Source: an uncultured Lachnospiraceae bacterium (lineage in GTDB: Bacteria; Bacillota; Clostridia; Lachnospirales; Lachnospiraceae). Taken from it: a stretch of DNA of 13,117 nucleotides. Numbering within the stretch: position 1 is the stretch's first letter; each line of letters begins with the position of its first letter. This document shows positions 5,699-13,117 of this stretch, one piece after another. The stretch spans positions 1-13,117 of the forward strand of contig CAJUSJ010000107.1 of assembly GCA_910588865.1 (NCBI GenBank). Direction: 5' to 3'. The position numbers were made by a program, and so were the translations under genes. The notes beneath the pieces were generated by a model that saw only the letters and a program-made list of their open reading frames with translations, searched no databases and was not told the origin of the DNA.

Positions 5699-6807
5699 TT
5701 TACCGCGACAGCGAACAAAAGCATCCCCCCGCAGGATACAATATTGCAGGACATGCCTGCCCCGATGCCGAAGTTTTCCGCCACCAGCCCGATGATCCAC
5801 GGCATCAGTATGGCACCGCTGCTGGCGGCTGGCAGCATGATCCCCATGCTGGTGACGCTGGTCATCTTTCCGGCGCTGGCCACAGCGATGGGGTTCAGCC
5901 CGGCCATGGCAAAGGCAAAGGCGAACAGCAGAACAATGGCGGTCCACTGATCTTTAGCCAGCAAAAGGCCTATATAAAAGATTGTACAGAAGATCCCCAT
6001 CCAAATCATGGCCCTGCAGGTATCCTTGATCTGTATCACAAAAGCGATCAGGGCCCTGGCTATAAGGGTGGCCCCCCACATCACCGTGATGGTGTAGGTG
6101 CTCAAGGTCCCTGAGATCACCCCGCTTCCTTTAAAATAAGTCACAAGCCAGCCTGTCACGCTGATCTCCGTGGCGTTCTGAAAGAAAAGAAGACCTGTGA
6201 GAAGCCAGAACCTCCCGCTTTTTAAAAAAGACCAGTCCGTGCCTTTGGCCCTCTCTCTTTTCTCCTCCGCCACCGGCACCCGCGCGAACGCGGCCCACAG
6301 CAGAAACCCGCAGGCTGACAAAAAGATCTGGGGACCCGGCCCCGTTTTCAGCGCGCCCGCGATGAGAAAGGGACACAGCAGGGCTCCCACCGCGTAGCAC
6401 CCGTGCATAATATTCATGCCCTTTGTCCTGTCCTTTGAATTGTTCCCCACCAGGATGGTGCAGCAATTTATGGTGCTCCCTTTCGCGATGCCCACAATAA
6501 AAAACGCCAGGGACAGCACTGCCAGATTCCCTGTAAAAGCCATGGCCAGATACCCCAGAAAATATCCAACCGTGAGAACCGCCATGGTCCCTTTCATGCC
6601 GATCCTGGCCGGCAGGATCCCTGTGGCAAAACCGGCGATCAGATTGCCGATGCTCATCAGCGATAAGAGCGTCCCCGTCATGCTGTAGGCAAATCCATAT
6701 TTCTCCTGGAGGAGGCTCACCACCACCCCGGCGCTGATAACGCATATGCCGCTGATAAAAAATGTAAACAGCCCTGTGTTTCTCTGTTTTTTCTGAACCA
6801 GTTCCAT
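5662..6807 (-). CDS. MFS transporter, sugar-type (substrate unknown)
   Basis: This 381-residue major facilitator protein is almost wholly hydrophobic, with about 12 membrane segments. The loop between segments 2 and 3 carries the usual basic/glycine pattern (GILPARIGMKG, about residues 63-73). The central cytoplasmic loop is charged (VAEEKRERAKG). ATG at 6807 has GAAGGGA about eight bases upstream. The last membrane segment ends near Val-Lys, then the final residues YCSGRSARLPR and the stop codon are read from the miniature element at 5576-5698, so the native C-terminal tail has been replaced. It lies upstream of the glucosidase and xylulokinase in the same direction, so a glycoside or pentose substrate is a reasonable guess. 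I saw no clear -35/-10 pair for it. Confidence 0.88.
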   Translation of the reverse strand: MELVQKKQRNTGLFTFFISGICVISAGVVVSLLQEKYGFAYSMTGTLLSLMSIGNLIAGFATGILPARIGMKGTMAVLTVGYFLGYLAMAFTGNLAVLSLAFFIVGIAKGSTINCCTILVGNNSKDRTKGMNIMHGCYAVGALLCPFLIAGALKTGPGPQIFLSACGFLLWAAFARVPVAEEKRERAKGTDWSFLKSGRFWLLTGLLFFQNATEISVTGWLVTYFKGSGVISGTLSTYTITVMWGATLIARALIAFVIQIKDTCRAMIWMGIFCTIFYIGLLLAKDQWTAIVLLFAFAFAMAGLNPIAVASAGKMTSVTSMGIMLPAASSGAILMPWIIGLVAENFGIGAGMSCNIVSCGGMLLFAVAVKYCSGRSARLPR

Positions 6808-6862
6808 GTTCCCTATCCCTTCTGTAAAAAATTTTTAAGAAAACCGCTGCCCTTCCCCAGCC

Positions 6863-6891
6863 TTGCGGCCAGTGATGATCCATGGTATAAT
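6863..6891 (+). promoter_or_regulatory. Promoter of the lipoprotein gene (and possibly upp)
   Basis: A perfect -10 box TATAAT (6886-6891) lies 17 bp after TTGCGG (6863-6868, only the TTG conserved). The start codon is 40 bp downstream of the -10 box. It sits in the 124-bp gap that also has to hold the divergent MFS promoter. Confidence 0.6.
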
Positions 6892-6931
6892 AGTACAATC
6901 TATACAAATCACGACACAAAGGAGAATCCCT

Positions 6932-7777
6932 ATGAGACGAACTTACATAATGCCTCTGCTGATCCTCACCTCATCCGTTATGCTGATGAGCTGTAAGAAA
7001 AAGCAGGACGATACGGATCTTTCCGGCATCCACACCACCGCCCAGGCTCAAAAGGAGACCATGGCCGCCGCCACATCCGCCCCAGTGGAGGTAACCACTG
7101 CCGCTGAAACCACCAAAGCCGCCCAGGAGGCGGAAACCGGCTCTGACGGTGCCCTGGCCAACGTATCCGCGGACATTGAGACTTTTCAGGACTCCTCCGC
7201 GGGCTCTGTCTCTATCCAGTACCCGGTGGTTTCCAACTTAAGCGACCCTCAGACCCAGAAGGCTGTCAATGAACTGCTTTTTAACAACGCCACCGCCATC
7301 GCGGGCTTTGTCACCAAGGAAGGACCGGGCACCATTGACATTACCTGCAAGGTCATATCCGTGGACCGAAGCCGCCTGACAGCTGTCTACAAGGGCACCG
7401 CGCAGGCCCAGGGCAGCGCCTACCCAACCAATGTCTTCTATACCAACACCGTGGACTTAAAGCAGGTAAAGAGCCTGGGCTTCAACGACTATTCTGACGC
7501 GTACACCATGGCCGGCTACCTGATGTCCGATGATGTGGAGTTTTATCAGGCCGCTCCTGAGCTGACCCAGGCCCTTTTGAACCACCGGGCCTCCATGTCC
7601 GTGGAACAGTACACCCAGATATTTGATCAGGCGGATTTTCCTTTAAGCTCCCAGGAAGGCGCTTCCTTCCCGGAATCCTTCAGTTATACCCATGAGGGAG
7701 TCCTGTATTTTTCCATCCCTGTCCCCCATGCCCTGGGAGATTACGCCATTGTCACCTTCAACATTGACGGCAAATAG
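6932..7777 (+). CDS. Secreted lipoprotein, DUF4163/DUF3298 (PdaC/RsiV-like) type
   Basis: This is a 281-residue membrane-anchored lipoprotein. The signal peptide ends in the lipobox LMSC (residues 18-21), so Cys21 would be lipidated after cleavage by signal peptidase II. A Thr/Ala/Glu-rich, probably disordered linker follows to about residue 70. Then comes a globular domain beginning SIQYPVVSNLSD, whose layout resembles the DUF4163/DUF3298 domains of PdaC and RsiV extracellular regions; that assignment is from pattern memory and is tentative. I chose ATG at 6932 because AAAGGAG lies seven to eight bases upstream and the signal peptide starts there. The frame extends to 6863 but without a signal-like start. 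upp follows after 39 bp with no strong terminator between, so they may be co-transcribed. Confidence 0.82.
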   Translation: MRRTYIMPLLILTSSVMLMSCKKKQDDTDLSGIHTTAQAQKETMAAATSAPVEVTTAAETTKAAQEAETGSDGALANVSADIETFQDSSAGSVSIQYPVVSNLSDPQTQKAVNELLFNNATAIAGFVTKEGPGTIDITCKVISVDRSRLTAVYKGTAQAQGSAYPTNVFYTNTVDLKQVKSLGFNDYSDAYTMAGYLMSDDVEFYQAAPELTQALLNHRASMSVEQYTQIFDQADFPLSSQEGASFPESFSYTHEGVLYFSIPVPHALGDYAIVTFNIDGK

Positions 7778-7816
7778 GGGGACCTGATGTCCTCATAAAA
7801 GAAAGGAGCACAAGCT

Positions 7817-8446
7817 ATGGAAAATGTAACCATTTTTGACCACCCGCTGATCCAGCACAAGATCTCCAAGCTGAGAGACAAAAACACCGGCACCAATGAA
7901 TTCCGCGCCCTGATCGAGGAGATCGCCATGCTCATGGGATATGAGGCTCTCCGGGACCTTCCTCTGGAGGATGTGGAGGTGGAGACTCCCATGGAGACCT
8001 GTATGACTCCCATGATCGCCGGCAAAAAGCTGGCCGTGGTCCCTATCCTCCGGGCCGGCCTGGGGATGGTCAATGGCATCCTGGCACTGGTACCTTCGGC
8101 GAAAGTGGGCCATATCGGACTGTACCGGGACGAGGAGACCCATGAACCTCACGAGTACTACTGCAAGCTGCCAAGCCCCATCGACCAGCGCACCATCGTG
8201 GCCACGGACCCCATGCTGGCCACCGGCGGCTCCGCTGTGGCCGCGGTAAACTTTATCAAACAGCATGGGGGCAAGACCATCAAGTTCATGTCCATCATCG
8301 CAGCTCCCGAAGGGCTTGAACGGCTTCACAAGGCTCATCCGGATATCCACATCTATGTAGGACATTTAGACCGCTGCCTCAACGACAATGCCTACATTTG
8401 CCCTGGCCTGGGAGACGCGGGGGACCGGATCTTCGGAACAAGGTAA
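7817..8446 (+). CDS. upp: Uracil phosphoribosyltransferase
   Basis: This enzyme converts uracil plus PRPP to UMP in pyrimidine salvage. The 209-residue length is standard. PILRAG (76-81) and the PRPP-binding loop ATDPMLATGGSA (129-140) are intact. The uracil-binding C-terminal motif YICPGLGDAGDRIFGT is at 193-208. ATG at 7817 follows AGGAG with an eight-base spacer. It lies 39 bp after the lipoprotein gene and ends in a hairpin at 8453-8483, convergent with the acyltransferase gene. Confidence 0.98.
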   Translation: MENVTIFDHPLIQHKISKLRDKNTGTNEFRALIEEIAMLMGYEALRDLPLEDVEVETPMETCMTPMIAGKKLAVVPILRAGLGMVNGILALVPSAKVGHIGLYRDEETHEPHEYYCKLPSPIDQRTIVATDPMLATGGSAVAAVNFIKQHGGKTIKFMSIIAAPEGLERLHKAHPDIHIYVGHLDRCLNDNAYICPGLGDAGDRIFGTR

Positions 8447-8452
8447 ACAGCA

Positions 8453-8483
8453 AGTGGGAATCTCCTTTCTGGGGATTCCCACT
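8453..8483. terminator. Shared hairpin between convergent upp and acyltransferase genes
   Basis: AGTGGGAATC (8453-8462) pairs perfectly with GATTCCCACT (8474-8483) and the inner bases can extend the stem. It starts seven bases after the upp stop and lies 40 bp beyond the convergent gene's stop. Neither side has a good T-run, so it may stop transcription from both sides weakly or mainly protect mRNA 3' ends. Confidence 0.6.
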
Positions 8484-8522
8484 GTTGTCTCCCGCGGCCA
8501 AAAAGCCTTACGTCTTTTCTTT

Positions 8523-9200
8523 CTACCGCTCTTCCTTCTCAACGATCACCCCATCTTTTTTATAGATAGAGTTTTTATTGACGCAGCCTCTGACGCTGGA
8601 CAGGGGGTAGATGTTGGAGTGGCTTCCCACCACGGTTCCCGGGTTCAGTACAGAACCACAGCCCACCTCCACATAGTCGCCTAAAACCGCTCCGAACTTC
8701 TTAAGCCCTGTCTCAATATCTCCGTCCTCGCAGTGAACCTTCACCAGTGTCTTGTCGGACTTTACGTTGGAAGTCAGGGATGAGGCTCCCATGTGGGATT
8801 TGTATCCCAGTATGGAATCCCCCACATAGTTATAATGAGGCACCTGAACGCTGTCAAAGATAATGACATTCTTAAGCTCCGTGGAATTTCCCACCACAGA
8901 CCCTTTGCCTACCAGCACATTTCCCCGGATAAAAGCTCCCGGCCTCACCTCCACATCCTTCTCCAGGATCAGGGGGCCTTTGAGAGTGGCGGTGGGGGCG
9001 ACGCTGGCTGTGCGGTGAACCCAGATATCCTCTCCCCGCTTCTCGTACTCCCCTTCCGGAAGGTTCTCTCCCAGCGCTTTTACCATCTCTCCGATGTGGG
9101 GGAGCGCCTGCCAGGGGTAGGTGTACTGGGCCAGATATTCCTTCGCTGTGGTCTTTTCTGTGTCAAACAGCTTCTCTATGGTCATATCGTCTTTTTTCAT
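8523..9200 (-). CDS. Left-handed beta-helix acyltransferase, GlmU C-domain-like
   Basis: This 225-residue protein is built of hexapeptide repeats (about residues 60-205) that form a left-handed beta-helix. The stretch ELKN (108-111) and VPHYNYVGDSILG (120-132) closely follows the acetyltransferase half of GlmU, with His122 at the position of the GlmU catalytic His. HMGASSLTSN (136-145) matches the next GlmU helix turn. The N-terminal nucleotidyltransferase half of GlmU is absent and replaced by about 60 residues of unfamiliar, partly helical sequence. It is therefore likely a sugar-nucleotide or amino-sugar O/N-acyltransferase of unknown substrate. ATG at 9200 comes one base after the topB stop, with GGAGGG inside the end of topB, so translation is probably coupled. 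Confidence 0.85.
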   Translation of the reverse strand: MKKDDMTIEKLFDTEKTTAKEYLAQYTYPWQALPHIGEMVKALGENLPEGEYEKRGEDIWVHRTASVAPTATLKGPLILEKDVEVRPGAFIRGNVLVGKGSVVGNSTELKNVIIFDSVQVPHYNYVGDSILGYKSHMGASSLTSNVKSDKTLVKVHCEDGDIETGLKKFGAVLGDYVEVGCGSVLNPGTVVGSHSNIYPLSSVRGCVNKNSIYKKDGVIVEKEER

Positions 9201-9201
9201 G

Positions 9202-11331
9202 TCATATCCCTCCTTGATTCCTCTGTCCGCTCCCGCCTGCCGGCTGGGCGGAATTCTCCGGAATGGCTTTCCGGGGCTCCTCCTTGTCCCCTTTCCCTCC
9301 TTTGGGGGAATAATAAGGGGCCGCCGCGTCAAAATACTCTCTCAGCTGATACTGATTGTTGAGCCTCAGCACATTGTTGGTCCGTCCCGCCACAAAGCGC
9401 TCCAGCTTCTCCATATACTCCTCCGGCGTGATGCTGCCCTCCGCCACATAGGTCAGGCCCTTCTCCCAGCTGGCTGTCAGCTCCGGGTTTAAGAGCTGTC
9501 GGATGGAAGCGGCCACCACGTCAAAGATCATCTCCCCCAGGAGAGTAGGGGTGATCACCTGAGTCTTGCCGTTGAGAGCCAGGTATTTGATGTTCACCAG
9601 TTTTTTCAGGATCTCCGCCCTTGTGGCGCTGGTTCCGATGCCGCTGCCCTTGATCTGGGCCCGCAGCTCCTCATCCTCGATCAGCTGCCCCGCATTCTCC
9701 ATGGCAAGGATCATGGATCCGGAAGTATACCGCTTAGGCGGCGAAGTCTCCCCTTCCTTGATGGCAAATCCGCCTATATCCAGCACCATCCCCTTTTTCA
9801 GGGAAGCCAGCATCCTGATAAATTCCGGATTATCCACATTTTTCTGGAACTGGTCGCCGCCATCTTCCTCACCCTGGCTGCCTTCCTGGGCTTTTCCCGC
9901 CTTCTTTTTTTCACCTGGCACCTGGGCCACTTTCAAATACCCCTGGTCCACAAGGACCTTGAAGCTGGCAAAGAAATGCTCTTCCTTTCGAACCAGCTCC
10001 AGGCTCAGCCTCTGGTACACAGCCGGCGGATAAAAGATGCTTAAAAATCTCCTGGCTATGACCTGGTACACCTTCCCGGGCAAAGGCGGCAGGCTCCTTA
10101 AAGTTCCTAATCCCTGTCCTGTGGGGATGATGGCATAGTGGTCCGTGATCTGTTTATCGTTCACATACCGGGTCTTGGCAATTCCTTTATAAGTCCCCGC
10201 CTCCAGGATCTCGGAAGCGAAATTACCCAGAACCTCATAATTCTTCAGCCCTCCGATGTTCCGGTGGATCTCCTTGGCCACTGCCGTTGACAGCACCCTG
10301 GCGTCGGTCCTTGGGTAGGTGACCAGCTTCTTCTCGTACAGCTCCTGAACGATCTTTAAGGTCTCGTCAGGGCTGATCTTAAACAGTTTGGAACAGTCGT
10401 TCTGAAGCTCTGCCAGGTTGTAGAGAAGAGGTGGATTCTTGGTCTCCTTCTTCTTTTCCACCTTGGCCACCGCGGCTGTCAGCGGCGGGTCCTCTGACAG
10501 ATAACGGATGAGTTCCTCAGCGTATTTTTTCTCTTTAAAACCATTTTCTTTGTAGAGAAAGGGCGTGCCGAAATATTTAGAGCCTGCCGCGCTCCGCCAC
10601 TCCGCCTCAAAGCTCATCCCCTCATGTAAGAAGGTTCCCAGCACCCGGTAAAACGGGGTCTTGATAAAGCTCCGAATCTCCCGCTCTCTCCGGACCGCCA
10701 TGCCCAGAACACAGGTCATGACCCTTCCCACGGACAGCACGGTCCTGTCCGCTCTGAGATAATTGGAGATGGTGTTTCCATACTTAAGGGTCAGGAGCCT
10801 GGAAAAATTGATTCCCATAAGATAGTCTTCTTTTGCCCGCAAATAGGCGGACGCCGAAAGATTATCGTACTCACTCCAGTCTTTGGCGTCCCGTATTCCC
10901 CGCAGGATCTCCTCCTCTGTCTGGGAATCGATCCACACCCGTTTTCTCTTTTTATCCCGGACTCCGGCCATCTGGTCCACCAGGCGGTAGATGTATTCCC
11001 CCTCCCGCCCGGAGTCGGTGCAGATGTAGATGATGTCCACGTCCTCCCTGTTGAGCAGGCCCTTTACAATGCCGAACTGCTTGCTCACATTCTCAATGAC
11101 CTGGTACTTAAATTCCCTGGGCAGAAACGGCAGAGTCTCCAAACTCCACCGCTTCAGCTTAGGGTCGTAGGCCTCCGGATAACTCATGGTGATCAGATGG
11201 CCCACGCACCATGTTACAATAGCGTCCTCCGCCTCCATGTACCCGTCGCCCCTCCTCCATCTTTTCTTGAGAGCATTGGCAAACTCCTGGGCCACGCTGG
11301 GCTTCTCTGCTATGTATAAAGATTTCGTCAA
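9202..11331 (-). CDS. topB: DNA topoisomerase III (type IA)
   Basis: This 709-residue type IA topoisomerase relaxes negative supercoils and decatenates DNA by single-strand passage. The Toprim domain covers about residues 1-150, with Glu9 in YIAEKPSVA and TDSGREGE at 105-112. The active-site Tyr339 lies in LVTYPRTDAR. The C-terminal tail (about 670-709) is Gly/Lys/Glu-rich, without the zinc fingers of topoisomerase I. The start is TTG at 11331, preceded by GGAGAG seven bases upstream; I saw no closer ATG. It follows galM by 14 bp and overlaps the ribosome binding site of the acyltransferase gene, so the three form one operon. Confidence 0.95.
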   Translation of the reverse strand: MTKSLYIAEKPSVAQEFANALKKRWRRGDGYMEAEDAIVTWCVGHLITMSYPEAYDPKLKRWSLETLPFLPREFKYQVIENVSKQFGIVKGLLNREDVDIIYICTDSGREGEYIYRLVDQMAGVRDKKRKRVWIDSQTEEEILRGIRDAKDWSEYDNLSASAYLRAKEDYLMGINFSRLLTLKYGNTISNYLRADRTVLSVGRVMTCVLGMAVRREREIRSFIKTPFYRVLGTFLHEGMSFEAEWRSAAGSKYFGTPFLYKENGFKEKKYAEELIRYLSEDPPLTAAVAKVEKKKETKNPPLLYNLAELQNDCSKLFKISPDETLKIVQELYEKKLVTYPRTDARVLSTAVAKEIHRNIGGLKNYEVLGNFASEILEAGTYKGIAKTRYVNDKQITDHYAIIPTGQGLGTLRSLPPLPGKVYQVIARRFLSIFYPPAVYQRLSLELVRKEEHFFASFKVLVDQGYLKVAQVPGEKKKAGKAQEGSQGEEDGGDQFQKNVDNPEFIRMLASLKKGMVLDIGGFAIKEGETSPPKRYTSGSMILAMENAGQLIEDEELRAQIKGSGIGTSATRAEILKKLVNIKYLALNGKTQVITPTLLGEMIFDVVAASIRQLLNPELTASWEKGLTYVAEGSITPEEYMEKLERFVAGRTNNVLRLNNQYQLREYFDAAAPYYSPKGGKGDKEEPRKAIPENSAQPAGGSGQRNQGGI

Positions 11332-11345
11332 ATAATAACTCTCCT

Positions 11346-12407
11346 TTACTCCACGCTGAACTTGTAGACCGTTGTGGTCTTGTATTCCTCCCCTGCCTTT
11401 ACCACCGGTGATGGAAAGTTCTCCTTGTTCACCGCGTCCGGATAGTTCTGGGTCTCAAAACAGTAGCCATCCCTGACGCTGTAGTGGACGCCTCCTTTTC
11501 CAACGCAGGAGGATTTTAAGTTGTTGCCCGTATACATCTGGACTCCCGGCAGGTCTGTGTACACCTCCATGACCCTGCCGCTGGCCTCATCCACCGCTTT
11601 AGCGCACAGGGACATCTCCCCGGCCTTGTGGTTAAAGCACCAGTTGTGGTCATAGCCGCCTCCCTGCTTAAGGGGCTCATAGTCCGCGTCAATGTCCTGG
11701 GAAATGGGCTTCATGACAGTAAAGTCCATGGGTGTGCCTTTTACCGGCACCAGTTCTCCCGTTGGGATGGAATTTTGGTCAGTGGCTGTAAAATAATCCG
11801 CGTCCATCCACACCTTCTGACCCATGGCGCAGCCGGAATCATGGCCCGCCAGGTTAAAATAGGCATGGTTGGTGAAATTGGCAATGGTGTCCGCGTCACA
11901 CACCATATGATAGTCCAGCTTCAGGCTGTTGTCAGCTGTCAGGGTATAGCTCACCGTCACATTGGCATTGCCGGGATATCCCTGGTCCTTGTCAGGGCTG
12001 AACAGGGAAAAATGGATGGCTGTCCCCAGCTCAGACTCCTCCACTTCTACATCCCACACCCGGTCCCTGTAATAGTTTGGGCCGCTGTGGAGATTGTTGA
12101 CTCCCGCGGAATTCTTCTCCAGCTGGTAAGTCCTGCCGTTGAGGGTAAAGCTGGCGCCTCCAATGCGGTTGGCGTACCGGCCCACAGGCTCTCCCATATG
12201 GCCAGAGCCGTGGAGCAGCATATCCACTGTGTCGTATCCCAGAACCACATCCGCCAGATTGCCGTCCCTGTCCGGCACCATCATGGTCAGCCATACCCCT
12301 CCTAAGTCTGTAAAGGAAGCGGATACCCCGTTTTCATTCGTCAATGTGTAGCGGTATACGGTCTTCCCGTCCTCCATGGTCCCAAATTCTGTTTTTGTGT
12401 AACCCAT
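11346..12407 (-). CDS. galM: Aldose 1-epimerase (mutarotase)
   Basis: This 353-residue enzyme interconverts alpha and beta anomers of aldoses such as galactose and glucose. The family pattern is clear: LGGVWLTMMVPDRDGN near residue 31, YANRIGG (about 77-83), NLHSGP with the first catalytic-site His, NHAYFNLAGH with the general-acid His, and the catalytic Glu in ETQNYPDA near the C-terminus. ATG at 12407 has GGAGGAGAG four bases upstream; a frame-consistent ATG at 12440 lies before the ribosome binding site and is rejected. A possible -10 (TAAAAT, 12525-12520) lies about 113 bp upstream, without a clear -35. It is first gene of the galM-topB-acyltransferase operon and could serve the sugars handled by the cluster at 2428-6807. 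Confidence 0.95.
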   Translation of the reverse strand: MGYTKTEFGTMEDGKTVYRYTLTNENGVSASFTDLGGVWLTMMVPDRDGNLADVVLGYDTVDMLLHGSGHMGEPVGRYANRIGGASFTLNGRTYQLEKNSAGVNNLHSGPNYYRDRVWDVEVEESELGTAIHFSLFSPDKDQGYPGNANVTVSYTLTADNSLKLDYHMVCDADTIANFTNHAYFNLAGHDSGCAMGQKVWMDADYFTATDQNSIPTGELVPVKGTPMDFTVMKPISQDIDADYEPLKQGGGYDHNWCFNHKAGEMSLCAKAVDEASGRVMEVYTDLPGVQMYTGNNLKSSCVGKGGVHYSVRDGYCFETQNYPDAVNKENFPSPVVKAGEEYKTTTVYKFSVE

Positions 12408-12435
12408 AATCTCTCCTCCTGGTATAATATGTATG

Positions 12436-12462
12436 GACACGGGCCGCTTCGCGGTGCCTGTC
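12436..12462 (-). other. Hairpin in the galM leader
   Basis: On the minus strand GACAGGCACCGC and GCGGCCCGTGTC pair, with two mismatches, around a three-base GAA loop. It lies 29 bp upstream of the galM start codon, inside the expected 5' untranslated region. It could affect mRNA stability or translation; nothing in the sequence proves this. Confidence 0.3.
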
Positions 12463-12592
12463 AGACCGCCGGAAGCCTCCCCGTTCCTTCCTCATAGCAG
12501 TGACCTCTGGCCTTTCTCTATTTTACTACATTCCCCGCCAGGATACCAGCGATTTCTCCTCTCCCTTTTGGGAAATCTTCGTTCACAGGTTG

Positions 12593-13042
12593 TTATCGCT
12601 CCATTTTCACCAGATACTCTGTGGTTCCTTCTTCCAGCTGCCGCGCGTGTGTCAGGGAAAAGCCGTGACGCTGATAAAAACTTATGGCCCGGATGTTTTT
12701 TTCTAACACAAGCAGATTTTTCACATCAAACACTTGTATCGCGTATTCCATCAGCTTTCCCCCGATCCCTTGATTTTGGAAAAAACAGTCTACATAGAGT
12801 TCCATAAGCGCCTGACCCTCTATGTGAACCATCCCTTTTACAAATTCATCATCATACACCCAAATGTTTTCCAGCTTTTCAGGACAGGCAATATAATCCT
12901 GGGCCAAGGGATATACCTGCATTTCCCTGAAAGAGACCCTGTCATTGTGAAAGATCTCTCTATAATTCATTCTTTTCGTAAAGATCAGGATTTCCGCCAG
13001 CCTTGAGACGTCTTGTATTCCCGCTTTCCTGACATGGTCCAT
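12593..13042 (-). CDS. GNAT family N-acetyltransferase
   Basis: This 149-residue GCN5-related acetyltransferase should transfer an acetyl group from acetyl-CoA to an unknown amine or protein N-terminus. The core strand and pyrophosphate loop are visible in ELYVDCFFQNQGIGGKLMEY (about 81-100; Q-x-x-G-x-G). The C-terminal CoA-site pattern EKNIRAISFYQRHGF follows at about 113-127. ATG at 13042 has GAGGT six bases upstream. It is a single gene on the minus strand, well separated from galM. The substrate cannot be predicted. Confidence 0.92.
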   Translation of the reverse strand: MDHVRKAGIQDVSRLAEILIFTKRMNYREIFHNDRVSFREMQVYPLAQDYIACPEKLENIWVYDDEFVKGMVHIEGQALMELYVDCFFQNQGIGGKLMEYAIQVFDVKNLLVLEKNIRAISFYQRHGFSLTHARQLEEGTTEYLVKMER

Positions 13043-13090
13043 AGACGTACCTCACAAATGTTTCCCTTTTACTTTGAAACAATACCTTCT

Positions 13091-13117
13091 GGGTAGCGAA
13101 AAAAGCGCAGACTACCC
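13091..13117. other. Hairpin-forming inverted repeat at window edge
   Basis: GGGTAG (13091-13096) and CTACCC (13112-13117) are inverted repeats, with an inner GCG/CGC pair flanking six A's. It may be a terminator for a plus-strand or off-window gene, but the bases after it are outside the window. No other feature is seen in 13043-13117 apart from the GNAT ribosome binding site. Confidence 0.25.

Noticed and set aside
6131..6919. 262-aa open frame overlapping the MFS gene in another frame
   Set aside because: It is arginine- and glycine-rich with no membrane segments; the real MFS frame in the same region is unmistakable.
7793..8365. Open frame on the minus strand opposite upp (190 aa)
   Set aside because: It is fully antisense to upp and has a composition typical of a shadow frame (His/Gly/Asp-rich).
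11628..12305. Long open frame on the plus strand opposite galM (225 aa)
   Set aside because: It is antisense to a clear aldose 1-epimerase, with no ribosome binding site or family motifs; it is a by-product of codon bias.
12541..12590. Possible terminator after the GNAT gene (GATTTC...GAAATC around TCCC/GGGA)
   Set aside because: The stem is short and interrupted and has no T-run on the minus strand; not strong enough to list.
1..13117. CRISPR array, phage genes, toxin-antitoxin pair, transposase or riboswitch
   Set aside because: I looked for regular repeat-spacer units, conserved RNA leader motifs and mobile-element proteins and saw none; the only mobile sequences are the non-coding miniature elements.

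Overview
The window looks like chromosomal DNA from a moderately GC-rich anaerobic Firmicute, most plausibly a Lachnospiraceae (Clostridium clostridioforme / Enterocloster / Hungatella-like) genome. I infer this from the strong AGGAG-type ribosome binding sites, TTG and ATG starts, perfect TTGACA promoters, a tRNA-Leu without an encoded CCA, and the gene content: a spermidine/putrescine-type ABC transporter, a GH1 phospho-glucosidase, xylulokinase, a Gram-positive-type topoisomerase III and upp. The species cannot be fixed from sequence reading alone.

Layout from left to right. (1) 1-1347: the start of a minus-strand ABC transporter operon, with a promoter, a PotB-like permease and a PotA-like ATPase that runs off the left edge. 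(2) 1373-1522: a 134-bp non-coding miniature transposon-like element with perfect 11-bp terminal inverted repeats and a perfect 8-bp target duplication. (3) 1530-2005: a small helical, ferritin-like-type protein with its own terminator. (4) 2163-2406: a relic of the same element, then a promoter, tRNA-Leu(CAA) and a strong terminator on the plus strand. (5) 2428-6807: a minus-strand carbohydrate cluster read in the order MFS transporter, GH1 6-phospho-beta-glucosidase, xylulokinase. A second copy of the mobile element (5576-5698) sits between the MFS gene and the glucosidase promoter and supplies the MFS C-terminus and stop codon. (6) 6863-8446: plus-strand lipoprotein gene and upp (uracil salvage), ending in a hairpin shared with the convergent operon. 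(7) 8523-12407: minus-strand galM - topB - left-handed beta-helix acyltransferase, tightly packed. (8) 12593-13042: a minus-strand GNAT acetyltransferase.

How the genes work together: the MFS/GH1/xylulokinase set, with galM nearby, points to sugar uptake and breakdown. A phospho-glucosidase without a visible PTS transporter is a mismatch that deserves attention. The other genes are housekeeping (tRNA-Leu, upp, topB) or of unknown role.

The most interesting signal is the repeat family. Two full copies and one partial copy lie in 13 kb, with recognisable ends, target duplication, internal hairpins and visible decay. They are placed at gene ends and next to promoters, and none is covered by a conventional gene annotation. 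I saw no CRISPR array, phage genes or transposase gene.
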